From Betaproteobacteria bacterium (GTDB lineage: Bacteria > Pseudomonadota > Gammaproteobacteria > Burkholderiales > SG8-41): a DNA stretch of 64,000 nt. Both the position numbers and the translations under genes were made by a program. The DNA lies in contig JAKFYK010000017.1 in NCBI GenBank assembly GCA_021730905.1, positions 61,935 to 125,934 on the forward strand, read 5' to 3'. The notes below the pieces were generated by a model, which was given only the letters and a program-made list of their open reading frames with translations, ran no database searches and was not told where the DNA came from. Positions 37,292-46,927 of this stretch are shown piece by piece (the stretch's first letter is position 1; each line of letters begins with the position of its first letter).

Positions 37292-38776
37292 TTATTTTCC
37301 GGCCAGCGCCATAAACGCCTGCTCCAGCGCCGCGTCGGTGCGTGCGAGAGTGTCGGTGCTGTTTTGCAGCCACGCAAAATCTGCTGTGACGTTCGCGCGT
37401 TCTTCGGCCAGCATGCGGTTCACTTCGTTGAGTTGCGGCCCGCCGATGCCTTTGCGCCCGAACACCATGTATTCGGCGCTGATCACTTCGCGAAACACGG
37501 CCTCGGTCAGCGGCAGCGCCTGCTGCGTTTGATCCCGATAAATGCGCGCGGCTTCCGTATACGGAATGTCGTGCAGCTTGAGTCTGTTGCCGCGGCCGTA
37601 GTCGGTGAGCTTCGAGGCAAAGTGGTGGCCGATGCGAAACGGCACGTCGGCCTTTTGCATCAGCGCGTCGGCAATCTCGGTGGTCGTTGAATAATCGGCT
37701 TTGACCTCTGCCAGTGCGCGCTCCTTGTTGACCACGATGCCGCCGATCACCTGCTGCAACAGCTTGAATACCTGCAAGGGCCGCGCGCACGGCACCGGGT
37801 CGTACATGCGGTAGTCGAACATGCCGGTGCGGTTGTTGTGCGAAATCAGAGACACCGTCTGCATTTCGCCGAGCATGATGCTCGCCTGCGCGCGCAATTG
37901 TTCCAGCGCGGCGGGATTGCGTTTCTGCGGCATGATGCTGGAGACGCCGGTCAGTTCACCCGTTGCCAGCAAAAACCACGGCACCGGATCGGCGTACTGC
38001 GTGTGCATGTCCTGTGCGAATTGCCCGATCTGCACGGCGGCGATCGCCAGTGCGCTGGCCACATCCAGCGCGCTGTCCACCGGCGCCAGGTGATTCGCAT
38101 CGTAGGCGTTTTCAAGCAGCCCATCGAAACCCAGCAGCACAGCCAGGCGCTTGCGGTCTATCGGAAAACTTGATGTTGCCAGTGCTGCCGCGCCCAGCGG
38201 ATTGCGGTTGATGCGCTGATACGCCTGCCGCAGCCGTTCGGTTTCGCGTGCCAGCGCTGCTGCCAGCGCGTGCAGATAATGGGCGAAGGTGGTGGGCTGC
38301 GCCTGTACGCCGTGGGTGTAGGCGGGGATGATGGTTTCGGTGTGCTGCGCTGCCAGTGCCAGTGCTTTTTCGCGCGCGATGACCAGCGCTTCGATTTCCT
38401 GCAGTAATCCATCACGCAGATTCATGCGCGCGATGGTGGAGGCGATGTCCTGACGGCTGCGTCCGCTGTGCAGCCGCGAGGCATCCGGCCCCACTACCGC
38501 GGTGAGTCGCGGTTCGTAATCAAGATAATCCGCCGAGCGGCGGGGTGCGGATGTACGCGCTTGCTCAATCACCTGCGCGATGCCGTTGGCAATGCGCGCG
38601 GCCACCGCATGCGGCACGATGTTGGCTTCAGCCAGCATGACGATGCAGGCCTTGTTGATCCGGTCGAGAAACTCCGGCGAACGCCCGCCGCCGCGGAATA
38701 CCTCGTTGATGTCCAGCGCGCCGCCGTGCGGCGCGCTGGAACCCGTGCTATCGGTCAATGGCGGTTGACCTTGCAA
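37292..38776 (-). CDS. Argininosuccinate-lyase-family protein
   Basis: The 494-residue protein belongs to the fumarase/aspartase superfamily. The signature loop SSIMPQKRNP, which closes on the active site and carries the catalytic serine, is intact, as is LHSGRSRQDIAST. It is longer than typical ArgH and sits among uptake receptors, far from arginine genes, so it may cleave another fumarate- or malate-type adduct. The start is uncertain: a TTG at 38776 without a ribosome site begins the longest frame and no suitable ATG precedes the conserved region. Confidence 0.8.
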   Translation of the reverse strand: MQGQPPLTDSTGSSAPHGGALDINEVFRGGGRSPEFLDRINKACIVMLAEANIVPHAVAARIANGIAQVIEQARTSAPRRSADYLDYEPRLTAVVGPDASRLHSGRSRQDIASTIARMNLRDGLLQEIEALVIAREKALALAAQHTETIIPAYTHGVQAQPTTFAHYLHALAAALARETERLRQAYQRINRNPLGAAALATSSFPIDRKRLAVLLGFDGLLENAYDANHLAPVDSALDVASALAIAAVQIGQFAQDMHTQYADPVPWFLLATGELTGVSSIMPQKRNPAALEQLRAQASIMLGEMQTVSLISHNNRTGMFDYRMYDPVPCARPLQVFKLLQQVIGGIVVNKERALAEVKADYSTTTEIADALMQKADVPFRIGHHFASKLTDYGRGNRLKLHDIPYTEAARIYRDQTQQALPLTEAVFREVISAEYMVFGRKGIGGPQLNEVNRMLAEERANVTADFAWLQNSTDTLARTDAALEQAFMALAGK

Positions 38777-38821
38777 TATGCACGCAGGAGCGCGCCTGCA
38801 AGTCCATACTTTTGCGTGCGG

Positions 38822-39451
38822 CTAAAACGGCCAGCCGCGCCGCTCTTCAGTGCCGAACCAAAGTTTCCTGACCTGCACCTTGCGGAACTTGATAACACCC
38901 GCGCCATGTTGCAGCGCGATCGGCCCGATGGCAAATTGCTTGTGGTCGAGCTCGGCGGTTTTGACGCCGTTCAGCATCACGGTGATTTTCGAGTCGTACG
39001 CCGTAATGTCGAAAGTGTTCCACTGGCCGCCGGCCTTCAGTTCCTGCAGCACCTTGGCAAAGTGCACGATGCCGCCGGTGCCAAACGAAGGATCGGGCCG
39101 GGTATCGAAAATGTTCGCCTCGTAGCAGCTCTTGTCGGTGATCACTTTCGGATTCTGGCAACGCATGAAGATGCCGCTGTTGGCATCGGGGCTGGACCAG
39201 AATTCCACGCGCAACTGAAAATTCGTGTACAAATCCTTGCTGACGAGGAAACCGGTTTCCTTGCCGCGCTTGTCGGCCTGAATGGCGCCATCGGTTGCGG
39301 TCCAGTTGGAACTGCCGACACGATTGAAGTTTTCCATGCCGTTCTCGCCTTCGAGCAATGTGATCCATGCCGGGTCGGATTTGGTCGCGCATCCAGCCAC
39401 AGTCAAGGCCACGGCCAGCAGTCCTGCTGTAATGACAGACAAGCGTTTCAT
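38822..39451 (-). CDS. DUF1080 (3-keto-disaccharide hydrolase-type) lipoprotein
   Basis: The 209-residue protein has a lipoprotein signal with lipobox VAGC (Cys about residue 21), so it is anchored in a membrane. The rest is a jelly-roll DUF1080 domain: FLVSKDLYTNFQLRVEFW, NSGIFMRCQ and the C-terminal ALQHGAGVIKFRKVQVR. Relatives include 3-keto-glycoside hydrolases and laminin-G-like sugar-binding proteins. GGGGAG precedes the ATG. The stretch from 39452 to 39662 upstream has no gene and contains AT-rich motif copy 7. Confidence 0.8.
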   Translation of the reverse strand: MKRLSVITAGLLAVALTVAGCATKSDPAWITLLEGENGMENFNRVGSSNWTATDGAIQADKRGKETGFLVSKDLYTNFQLRVEFWSSPDANSGIFMRCQNPKVITDKSCYEANIFDTRPDPSFGTGGIVHFAKVLQELKAGGQWNTFDITAYDSKITVMLNGVKTAELDHKQFAIGPIALQHGAGVIKFRKVQVRKLWFGTEERRGWPF

Positions 39452-39565
39452 TTTTTGATCTCCCCTGAATTGATGATGGCCGAACGGCCTTCAAGCCTGC
39501 GGATTTTGCGCCGCTGCGCGGCAGTGTCAAGCCTCTGTGCCAGTACCGCCAGCATCAAAATAATG

Positions 39566-39586
39566 TCAATAAAAACAAATAGTTAT
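39566..39586 (-). repeat. AT-rich 21-bp motif, copy 7
   Basis: It is identical over all 21 bases to copy 6 at 37250-37270. It lies in the non-coding gap between the PstS-like and DUF1080 genes. Confidence 0.7.
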
Positions 39587-39662
39587 GATTTCAATGCGGA
39601 TTTCATCGATTTTCGGTGTGCCGCGCACGTGACGATCGCGCCGCTGCTGCGCTTTACTTGTT

Positions 39663-40502
39663 TCAGTGATGCTTGACTACCGGAACGGCGCCGTTCGCGG
39701 AAATCGTCTGTACTCCGGCGGCGCTGCGCACAAAATCCAGAAAGCGGCTGACCGCGGGTGAAGGCGGCGCTTTGACGACAAGAAACGAGTCGCGCGTGAG
39801 TTTGTAGGTCTGGTGCTGAACGTTTTCCGCTGTCGGCGCAATGCCCTGCAGCGTTACCGCTTTGATTCGCCCCTGACTTTGCTCGACCACTGTCATGGTC
39901 GTCATGCCGAAGGCACCGGCGGTTGCGGCGAGCGCTTGCGCCATTTCGCCGGCTTTGGGCATGACCTTTACCGTCGCTGGCATTTGAAGTTTAGTGAGGC
40001 AGGCAATTTTTTCCCTCACGACTTCGGTATCGACTTCGGAGTCGGGCCGCGTCATCGGCACGATCGCCAAATCGGCGCCGCCAAGTTGCTTCCAGTTTGT
40101 TACTTTGCCCGTGTAGATATCGCATATCAGGGTGTTGGTAAGCGTGGTTACCAAAACATCGGCGTTCACGCCGAATACCACCGCTACTTTTGCGATCTCG
40201 TGGACCACCATGCCCTGCTTTTCGATCTGCGCGACGTTAAGGCCGTGGCTCGCCATTGCGATATCGATCTTGCCTTCGTTCAGCGCCTGAATGCGTGCTT
40301 TCGTTCCCAGCCCCTTGCCGATGTCGATGCTCGCGGCGGTGTTCTGCGTTAGATAAGCCTTGGCCAGCGCAGCCACCAGCGGCGTGACGCCGGTGGAGCC
40401 GTCGATCAATATTTTTTCCTGGGGCTGCGCGTGACCCGGGAGACTCAGCGCAAAGAACAGGGCACCTCCGGTAAGTACGCTCGGCAGTAGTGTTTGCATC
40501 AT
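39663..40502 (-). CDS. PstS-like periplasmic substrate-binding protein
   Basis: The 279-residue protein has a signal peptide ending near GHAQ and a PBP-like fold of the phosphate/molybdate group: ILIDGSTGVTPLVAALAKAY, GKIDIAMASHG and KVTNWKQLGGAD, a pattern found in PstS relatives. The true phosphate ligands are not evident. No permease gene is nearby. The ATG-ATG start has AGGGAG before it. It follows Bug 6 by 64 bases and may be cotranscribed. Confidence 0.75.
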   Translation of the reverse strand: MMQTLLPSVLTGGALFFALSLPGHAQPQEKILIDGSTGVTPLVAALAKAYLTQNTAASIDIGKGLGTKARIQALNEGKIDIAMASHGLNVAQIEKQGMVVHEIAKVAVVFGVNADVLVTTLTNTLICDIYTGKVTNWKQLGGADLAIVPMTRPDSEVDTEVVREKIACLTKLQMPATVKVMPKAGEMAQALAATAGAFGMTTMTVVEQSQGRIKAVTLQGIAPTAENVQHQTYKLTRDSFLVVKAPPSPAVSRFLDFVRSAAGVQTISANGAVPVVKHH

Positions 40503-40566
40503 TGACTCCCTGGTGAAGTACGATTGTGTCGGTCATGCGTGGAGCCGGTAGTCGCAGTGTCAGTGG

Positions 40567-41520
40567 TCAGTGGATAGCGATTCCCGCTGTCTTGATCACC
40601 TTCGCCCACTTTTCCATTTCTCCGCGAAAGAAAGCGTCGAATTGCTCGGGTGTGTTGAGCACCACGTCGTTGCCTTCGCGCAGCAGACGCTCGCGCACGT
40701 CGGGCGCCGAATAGCCGCGCGCGATCTCCTGGTTGAGGCGCACGATGATCTCCTTCGGCGTCGCGCCGGGCGCGGCGACGCCGGTCCACGGGCTGGTGTC
40801 GAAGCCAGCGAGGGTGTCGCCGACCGGCGGTACGCCCGGCAACGCAGGCGTGCGCTTCGCGCCGCTCACGGCGATTGCGCGCAAGCGACCGGCTTTGATG
40901 AGTGGAAGCGTGGGCAGGATTGCGCCGAACAGCCACGACACCTCGCCGCTCATCAGCGCCGTGATCGACGGCGCCGCGCCCTTGTACGGCACATGCGTCA
41001 TGCGCACGCCGGCCATCTGCGCCAGGATCTCGCCGCCGAGGTGGGTAGAGGTGCCGTTGCCGCCGGAGCCGTAGGCGATCTGCTCGGGCCGCGCCCGCGC
41101 CAGCGCGATCAGCTCGCGTACCGATTGCACCGGTAGCGAAGGATGAACCACCAATGCGTTGGGCGTGGACACCAGCTGGATCACCGGCGCCAGGTCGCGC
41201 AGCGTGTCGTAAGGCAGCTTGCGTAGCAAGCTGGGCGCGGTGGCGGTACTGGTGGACGTCATCACCAGCGTGTAGCCGTCCGGCGCGGACTTGGCGACGA
41301 TGTCGGTGCCGATCACCGAGCCGCCGCCCGCGCGGTTCTCGACATTTACCTGCTGACCCCAGGCCTCGGTCAGCTTCTGCGCGACCATGCGCGCAAGGAT
41401 GTCGGTCGAACCCCCCGGCGCGAACGGCGCGACCAGGCGTATCTGCTTCACCGGGAAAGTCTGCGCGTTCGCGGCGCCGATCATCAGCAGCAACGCGGCC
41501 GCCGTTACGAATCGGGTCAT
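40567..41520 (-). CDS. Bug-family periplasmic solute receptor (6)
   Basis: 317 residues with a short signal peptide (MTRFVTAAALLLMIGAANAQ). Mature landmarks: APFAPGGSTDI, SAPDGYTLV, IAYGSGGNGTSTH and HVPYKGA. It is 25 bases downstream of the SMP-30 lactonase gene, suggesting receptor and lactonase share a transcript and perhaps a sugar-acid substrate (inference). Confidence 0.9.
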   Translation of the reverse strand: MTRFVTAAALLLMIGAANAQTFPVKQIRLVAPFAPGGSTDILARMVAQKLTEAWGQQVNVENRAGGGSVIGTDIVAKSAPDGYTLVMTSTSTATAPSLLRKLPYDTLRDLAPVIQLVSTPNALVVHPSLPVQSVRELIALARARPEQIAYGSGGNGTSTHLGGEILAQMAGVRMTHVPYKGAAPSITALMSGEVSWLFGAILPTLPLIKAGRLRAIAVSGAKRTPALPGVPPVGDTLAGFDTSPWTGVAAPGATPKEIIVRLNQEIARGYSAPDVRERLLREGNDVVLNTPEQFDAFFRGEMEKWAKVIKTAGIAIH

Positions 41521-41545
41521 CTGTTCCTCTAAAACTTGCGCACGG

Positions 41546-42451
41546 TTAACGCCCGCGCGCCTTGTACCAGGGATGCGGATTACCCGGCACTTTCACGCGC
41601 AGCGTGTACACCGACGTGTGCGCGCAGCACAGCAGCGTGCGCATGTCCTGCCCGCCGAAAGCGAAATTCACCGCCTGCTCGGGCCACTTGATGATGCCCA
41701 CTCGCTTGCCGTCCGGCGCCATCACCCAGATGCCGCCGGGCCCGGTGCAATACACGCGGCCGATACTGTCAACTTTCACGCCGTCAGGGATGCCCGGCTC
41801 GGCGCCTTCGTTCAGATCGGCGAAAATGCTGCGCCCGACCATGTTGCCGGCGGCATCGAGCTTGATCGCGTGTATATATTTTGACGAGCGCGTGTTGGCG
41901 ACGTACAGGGTACGCTCGTCGGGCGACAAGGCCAGACCGTTCGGATATTCACAATTTGCGAGGATGCTTAAAGTGCCATCGGGTGCCAAGCGATACACGC
42001 ACGCGCCATCCCACAGATTGTTGTCGCCGGCACGGCCCGGAATCTCGCGTTCATGATAAGCACGGCGCTTGTCAGGATCGGTGAAATAAATGCTGCCGTT
42101 CGAGTGGCACACCACATCGTTGGGGCGATTGAAACGCCCGCCCTTGTAGTTATCCACCAGCGTTGTCACTTTGCCGTCCGCGTCCATGCGCGTGACTTTG
42201 CGTCCATCGCCCTCGCACAGGATCAGGCGGCCCTGCAAATCAAACGTGGTGCCGTTGCCGCCCTCGGTGTTGCGCACCAGTTCAGCTTTTTGCCCCAGAG
42301 TTATGCGGTAAAGCTTGTTGGGCCGGATATCCACGAAATACCAGAAATTGTCCGGATGCCACAGCGGGCCTTCGGTGAAAATAAAACCGCTGGCGACGCG
42401 CTCGGCTTCGGTGGTTTCAAGAACGTCGGGCAAATAGTTTGCTGCGGGCAT
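41546..42451 (-). CDS. SMP-30/gluconolactonase-family hydrolase
   Basis: The 301-residue protein is a six-bladed propeller lactonase. The metal ligands expected for the family are visible: E27 (FTEGPLWHPD), N111 (RPNDVV), N171 (YPNGLALSPDE) and D223 (IPDGVKVD). It has no signal peptide and probably opens sugar or aromatic lactones in the cytoplasm. AAGGAG precedes the ATG. SDR1 lies 85 bases upstream on the same strand. Confidence 0.87.
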   Translation of the reverse strand: MPAANYLPDVLETTEAERVASGFIFTEGPLWHPDNFWYFVDIRPNKLYRITLGQKAELVRNTEGGNGTTFDLQGRLILCEGDGRKVTRMDADGKVTTLVDNYKGGRFNRPNDVVCHSNGSIYFTDPDKRRAYHEREIPGRAGDNNLWDGACVYRLAPDGTLSILANCEYPNGLALSPDERTLYVANTRSSKYIHAIKLDAAGNMVGRSIFADLNEGAEPGIPDGVKVDSIGRVYCTGPGGIWVMAPDGKRVGIIKWPEQAVNFAFGGQDMRTLLCCAHTSVYTLRVKVPGNPHPWYKARGR

Positions 42452-42536
42452 GCTTTGCTCCTTGCATGATGAGTCGGGAATGACGGGAGTTTAAAGCTTC
42501 GTCGCCAGCGACGCCATGGTCACGATAGATCAAATC

Positions 42537-43328
42537 CTATATCCCGCGTGTGCGCCCGCCGTCCACATTCACGGCGCAGCCGGAGATCATCCCCGCGCGC
42601 GCGGAAGCCAGAAACACTGCCAGATCAGCGACATCTTCGGGCTTCACCACGCGGCCCATCGGCACGTCGGCGGTGAGCGTTTTTTCCGCTTGCTCGTACG
42701 ACACGCCGCGTTCGCGCGCGGCGATGTTGACCAGTTCGGTCCAGCGGCCGGTGTCCGTTGAGCCGGGGCAAATGGCATTGACGGTGATGCCGTCCTTGCC
42801 AAACTCGTTGGCCATTGCCTTGGTGATGGAGAGCGTGCCGAGATTGATCGGGCCCGACATCACCTGCACACCGTGCGGCTCGCGCCCGCGCGTGCCCGAG
42901 ATGTTGATCACGCGCCCTTGACTCGATTTGCGCAGATACGGAATCGCCTCGCGCGTCATGCGAATCAGCCCCAGCGGCTTGATCGCGAAGTAGCTTTCCC
43001 ACAACTCGTCGGGAATTTCTTCGAGCCTGCCGCGATAAGCACCTCCCGCGCAGTTGACGAGTATATCCACGCCGCCCAGCCCGGTGATCGCTTTCTCAAC
43101 CGCGGGCTTGATCGCCTTGGGTGCGGAGAGATCAAGCTCGATCACGGTCGCGCGAATATCCGGATACCGTGCGCGCAACTCCTGCGCTACCGCATTGCAG
43201 CGCGGAACGTCACGGCCAAACAAGCCGATGCTCACGCCTTCCGCCGCGAGCGCTGTCGCAATGGCACGCCCGATGCCGCGGCTGGCGCCGGTGACGAAGG
43301 CGATGCGGCCTTTGAGATTCATGTCCAT
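42537..43328 (-). CDS. SDR-family protein lacking the catalytic tyrosine (1)
   Basis: The 263-residue protein has a classical SDR Rossmann fold with TGASRGIG at 13-20 and the NCAG motif at 92-95. The Ser region is INISG (S144), and K170 occupies the active-site lysine position, but residue 166 is Leu and no Tyr exists between 150 and 175. The C-terminal part (RERGVSYEQAEKTL then DVPMGRVVKPEDVADL) is shared with the second SDR at 60987. Either the tyrosine is replaced functionally or the protein is not a standard dehydrogenase. Confidence 0.8.
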   Translation of the reverse strand: MDMNLKGRIAFVTGASRGIGRAIATALAAEGVSIGLFGRDVPRCNAVAQELRARYPDIRATVIELDLSAPKAIKPAVEKAITGLGGVDILVNCAGGAYRGRLEEIPDELWESYFAIKPLGLIRMTREAIPYLRKSSQGRVINISGTRGREPHGVQVMSGPINLGTLSITKAMANEFGKDGITVNAICPGSTDTGRWTELVNIAARERGVSYEQAEKTLTADVPMGRVVKPEDVADLAVFLASARAGMISGCAVNVDGGRTRGI

Positions 43329-43388
43329 GGTTGGCCTATTAAGATATGCAAAAAAATACAGTCACGATAGATGGGTGGCTCACCATCG

Positions 43389-44783
43389 CTACTTCCACAC
43401 GCCCCATTTGACTGCCGCCACTGTGCCCGCGCCGTACGCAATCATGGCGAAGCCGATCATCGCGAACAAGCCTGCCAGCGTGCCATTGAAATAACGCAGC
43501 ACAATCAGACCGCCGGCGACCGCGATCACAAACCGCGCACTTCCCGCCAGCACCGGCCACAGCATTCTGCCCGCACCCTGCGAAGCGAAATACAACGCAA
43601 TGCCCGCGCCGAAGAACGCATAGCAACCGCCAGCGATGCGCAGATAAGTGTATGCGGCATCCAGCACCGCGGGGTCGGCGCTGAATAGTCCCGCCCACAC
43701 GCCCGGCCACAACGCCACCACCAGTCCCACGCTGCCGGTCAAGCCCGCCGCCAGCCCGGCACCCGACCACGCGATGTGCCGCGCGCGTTTCACGTCACCG
43801 GCGCCGATACACGTGCCTACCATCACCACCAGTGCCGAGCCTATGGCAAATACCACCGGTATTTGCAGCAGTTCCAGGCGCACCCCCAAACCGTAGCCGG
43901 CGAGTGCTGCCGTGCCAAACGTGCCGACCAGCCCGGTAACGATGACCGCTGCTGCGATGGTTTGCACTGCATTGAATGACGACAACAATCCCACTTTCAG
44001 GATGTCCGCGAACAGCCGCGCGCTGAAGCTCATGCCGCCGCGTCTGACGTTAAGCCCCGTGCGCCCGGCCAATATGTAACCCGCGAAACACAGCGCGCCC
44101 GCGCCAAACGAGCAAACATAGGCGATGGCAGCACCCGCAATGCCGAGCCGTGGAAATGGTCCCCATCCGAGTACCAGCGCGCCGCACAATGGAATTTGCA
44201 GCAGCGCGGTGACGCTCAAAATAATCGCGGGCACGGCCATATTGCCGGTGCCGCGAACGACGCTGGCGAGGGTATTGCACAGCCACACCGTCATCGCGCC
44301 GCCGAACACGATGTTCGAATACGCCATCGCATGATCCAGCGCCGCACCACTGCCACCCAGCAAACGATACAGCGCGGGGCCGGCCAACATCATCACTGCC
44401 GTGAACAACAGGCCGAATGCGAGGGCAATCACCGTGGCGTGCAACGCCAGCCTTTCCGCGCGCAGCCCGTCGCTTGCACCCAGCGCCCGTGCAATGGCGG
44501 AAGATACGCCGCCGCCCATCGCACCGGCCGACATCATCTGCATCAGAATAACAATCGGAAATACCAGTGCGACGCCGGCGAGGCCTTCAGTTCCCAGCCT
44601 GCCGATAAACCACGCATCTGCAAAACTCACCAGCGCCTGCATCAGCGCGAGCAACACGTTAGGTGCGGCTAGGGCGACCAGCGTGGGCAGTACCGGCCCC
44701 GTCAGCAGGCGCGCCCTGCGATACTCGGGGGTTGTTGTGGACATGTCAGGCGCCCGAATCGATAAATCGCCCGGACGCTGCAT
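43389..44783 (-). CDS. MATE-family efflux transporter
   Basis: The 464-residue protein has about twelve transmembrane helices in two homologous halves. The first half opens with PVLPTLVALAAPNVLLALMQ and contains FADAWFIGRLGTEGLAGV, typical of MATE/NorM exporters that use Na+ or H+ gradients. An alternative start is the ATG at 44741, which gives MSTTTPEYRR. No regulator is next to it. Confidence 0.88.
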   Translation of the reverse strand: MQRPGDLSIRAPDMSTTTPEYRRARLLTGPVLPTLVALAAPNVLLALMQALVSFADAWFIGRLGTEGLAGVALVFPIVILMQMMSAGAMGGGVSSAIARALGASDGLRAERLALHATVIALAFGLLFTAVMMLAGPALYRLLGGSGAALDHAMAYSNIVFGGAMTVWLCNTLASVVRGTGNMAVPAIILSVTALLQIPLCGALVLGWGPFPRLGIAGAAIAYVCSFGAGALCFAGYILAGRTGLNVRRGGMSFSARLFADILKVGLLSSFNAVQTIAAAVIVTGLVGTFGTAALAGYGLGVRLELLQIPVVFAIGSALVVMVGTCIGAGDVKRARHIAWSGAGLAAGLTGSVGLVVALWPGVWAGLFSADPAVLDAAYTYLRIAGGCYAFFGAGIALYFASQGAGRMLWPVLAGSARFVIAVAGGLIVLRYFNGTLAGLFAMIGFAMIAYGAGTVAAVKWGVWK

Positions 44784-44846
44784 TAGGTCCGGGACTCACG
44801 CGCAAGCATCAATGACGGTTCGCAGCGCTTGTTCGCGCGCGCGCCG

Positions 44847-45005
44847 CTACGGCACCACGGGCAGCACGGAACTGGTTCTGCCTTTGAGGTACTGCACTTT
44901 CAGTTTTTCGATGCCCGACAGATACTCTTCCATGCTCGACTGATTGTCGTTGTACTGGTTCGATAGTTTCTGATGGGCGGCAACGTAGGCCTGATCGGTC
45001 ATCAT
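44847..45005 (-). CDS. Small hypothetical protein, 52 residues
   Basis: A frame of 52 codons starts at tandem ATGs (45005 and 45002) preceded by AAAGGAAACCC, a good ribosome site, and ends with TAG at 44847. The sequence starts MMTDQAYVAAHQKLSNQYND and continues with an acidic, helical stretch (SSMEEYLSGIEKLKVQYL). It is hydrophilic without a signal peptide. It accounts for about half of the 44784-45097 gap between the MATE and DUF1330 genes; the remainder shows nothing I can identify. No family is recognised. Confidence 0.5.
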   Translation of the reverse strand: MMTDQAYVAAHQKLSNQYNDNQSSMEEYLSGIEKLKVQYLKGRTSSVLPVVP

Positions 45006-45097
45006 GGGTTTCCTTTGATGCCCACTATACGCGCCGGGCGCAACAACATGCTGTTATCGGACAAGACGCGGCGCGTCGTAGCGCGACACGCACGGTA

Positions 45098-45388
45098 TTA
45101 AACGCCCTCGACTATGCGCAAATCGCGATCCGCGCCATCGCCCAGCGCTTTCAGTGCGGCCTGATAGCCGGGACTGTCGTGCGTGGCAATCGCTTTTTCT
45201 ACGCTGTCGAATTCGATCACCACCACGCGCTCCATCTGTCCCAGTTCGTACGTCTTGGCGGGCATGCCACGCACCAGAAATTTGGCGCCCGCAGCCTGCA
45301 TTGCCGGCCCCGCAAGATTGCGATATGCCTCGACTTTCGCCGGGTCTTTGATGGCACGAAACACGTTGATCCAGTAGCCTTTGGCCAT
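45098..45388 (-). CDS. DUF1330 family protein
   Basis: The 96-residue protein starts MAKGYWINVFRAIKDPAKVEAY, the typical DUF1330 opening, and contains MERVVVIEFDSVEKAIATHDSP, the conserved middle (split: residues 52-73). These are small dimeric ferredoxin-like alpha-beta-barrel proteins of unknown function, often near CoA-transferase genes. AAGGA precedes the ATG. The CoA-transferase gene lies 55 bases upstream, so the two are probably cotranscribed. Confidence 0.85.
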   Translation of the reverse strand: MAKGYWINVFRAIKDPAKVEAYRNLAGPAMQAAGAKFLVRGMPAKTYELGQMERVVVIEFDSVEKAIATHDSPGYQAALKALGDGADRDLRIVEGV

Positions 45389-45443
45389 GATGATGTCCTT
45401 ATAAAATAGTGTTTATAAACAGGTACTTAACAACAATCTCTGA

Positions 45444-46640
45444 TTACACCACGAAGCGCTTCTTCAAATCCGCAATCTGCCCGTCCTGATAACCCAGCTC
45501 GCGCAGAATCTCATCGGTATGCGCGCCGCACTCGGGCGTGACGGTGCGGATCTCATTCGGTGTGCGCGACAGCCGCACCGGCTGATTCACCAGCCCGATG
45601 TCGCCGAGTTGCGGATGGTGGATCGGCGACGACATCTGGTTGTGCTGCACCTGCGGGTCGGCGAACACTTCATTCATTTTGTAAATCGGCCCGCCCGCCA
45701 CGCCGCCTTCCTCGAAGCGCGCCGACCAGTGCGCACTGCTGTGCTTGATCATCGCGTCCTGCAATTCCTTGTTGAGCGCCGCGCGGTTTTTTGAGCGCGC
45801 CTTGCTGTCCTTGTATTCGGGCTTGTCGATCAGGTGTTCGATGCCGAGCGCCTTGCACAACCGTGCGTACATTTCGTTGCCGCCGGCAGCGATGTTCATG
45901 TAGCCGTCAGCAGTCTGGAACACGCCGGTGGGGATCGACGTTGGATGATCGTTGCCCGCCTGTTCCGGCACCTCGTGATCGATGGTCCAGCGCGCCGCCT
46001 GGAAATCCAGCAGCGCGATCATCGCGTTGAGCAGCGACACTTCCACCCACTGGCCTTCACCCGATTGCTCGCGCTCCAGCAGCGCGGTCAGTATGCCCAG
46101 CGCGCAATACAGCCCTGCCGCCGAATCCGACACCGCGCAGCCCGCGCGCATCGGCCCGCGCCCCGGCTCGCCGGTAATCGCCATCAGCCCGCCCATGCCC
46201 TGCGTCACCTGATCAAAGCCCGGGCGCTTGGCGTAAGGACCGTCCTGGCCGAAGCCCGAAATGCTGGCGAGGATGATTTTCTTGTTAACTTTTTTCAGCG
46301 ACTCGTAATCGATGCCGAGACGGAATTTCACATCGGGACGGTAGTTCTCCGCCACCACATCCGAGCGCTCGACCAGTTGATTGAAAATTTTCAGGCCGTC
46401 GGCGTCCTTCAGATTGAGCGTAAAGGCGCGCTTGTTGCGATGCAGGTTCTGAAAATCCGCGCCGAGGCGCGAACCGCCCCACGCGTCGGGCAGGTTAAGC
46501 CCCGGCGGCGATTCGATCTTGATCACATCCGCGCCCCAATCGGCAAGCTGGCGCACGCACGTGGGGCCGGAGCGCACGCGCGTCAGATCGATTACCCGAA
46601 AACGGGCGAGCGGGCCGCGACGCGGAGTCGTTGCATTCAT
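45444..46640 (-). CDS. Family III (CaiB/BaiF-type) CoA-transferase (1)
   Basis: The 398-residue protein moves CoA between carboxylic acids. The fold opens with FRVIDLTRVRSGPTCVRQLA and ADVIKIE; the catalytic aspartate is expected at D172 (CAVSDSAAGLY), aligned with D169 of formyl-CoA transferase. It is about as similar to the CoA-transferase at 54396 as within-family paralogues are (DFQNLHRNKR, GFGQDGPY, DPQVQH in both). GGGG precedes the ATG weakly. The 287 bases upstream (46641-46927) hold no gene, only a hairpin near 46889. Confidence 0.88.
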   Translation of the reverse strand: MNATTPRRGPLARFRVIDLTRVRSGPTCVRQLADWGADVIKIESPPGLNLPDAWGGSRLGADFQNLHRNKRAFTLNLKDADGLKIFNQLVERSDVVAENYRPDVKFRLGIDYESLKKVNKKIILASISGFGQDGPYAKRPGFDQVTQGMGGLMAITGEPGRGPMRAGCAVSDSAAGLYCALGILTALLEREQSGEGQWVEVSLLNAMIALLDFQAARWTIDHEVPEQAGNDHPTSIPTGVFQTADGYMNIAAGGNEMYARLCKALGIEHLIDKPEYKDSKARSKNRAALNKELQDAMIKHSSAHWSARFEEGGVAGGPIYKMNEVFADPQVQHNQMSSPIHHPQLGDIGLVNQPVRLSRTPNEIRTVTPECGAHTDEILRELGYQDGQIADLKKRFVV

Positions 46641-46927
46641 TGCTGGTTACCCCTGAAGTGAAAAATGACTTGGGAAAGCTGATTTAACGGTGGTTCACTG
46701 TGACCGGCCGGCGTTATCGTGGCGACCGTGGACCGTTAGTTTCGCATAAAAAGCGGGCGAATTGCCGGGTGCGACAACAGTGCAGGAAAAGGCCGGCCCC
46801 GGTCTTGGCTTTGCTTGTTTTGGCGCTCTTGCAAAGCCCGTGACAAATCGCAAGCCGGCTTACAACGCGCACCTGACCGACAGGATTCCCTCTGCCGTTG
46901 ACGGGGAGAGCGAGTGAGCGGGCACTC

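Noticed and set aside
45400..45425. Possible further copy of the AT-rich motif upstream of the DUF1330 gene
   Set aside because: It shares only scattered A/T runs with the consensus; similar weak hits at 23468, 28232 and 62644 were also left out.
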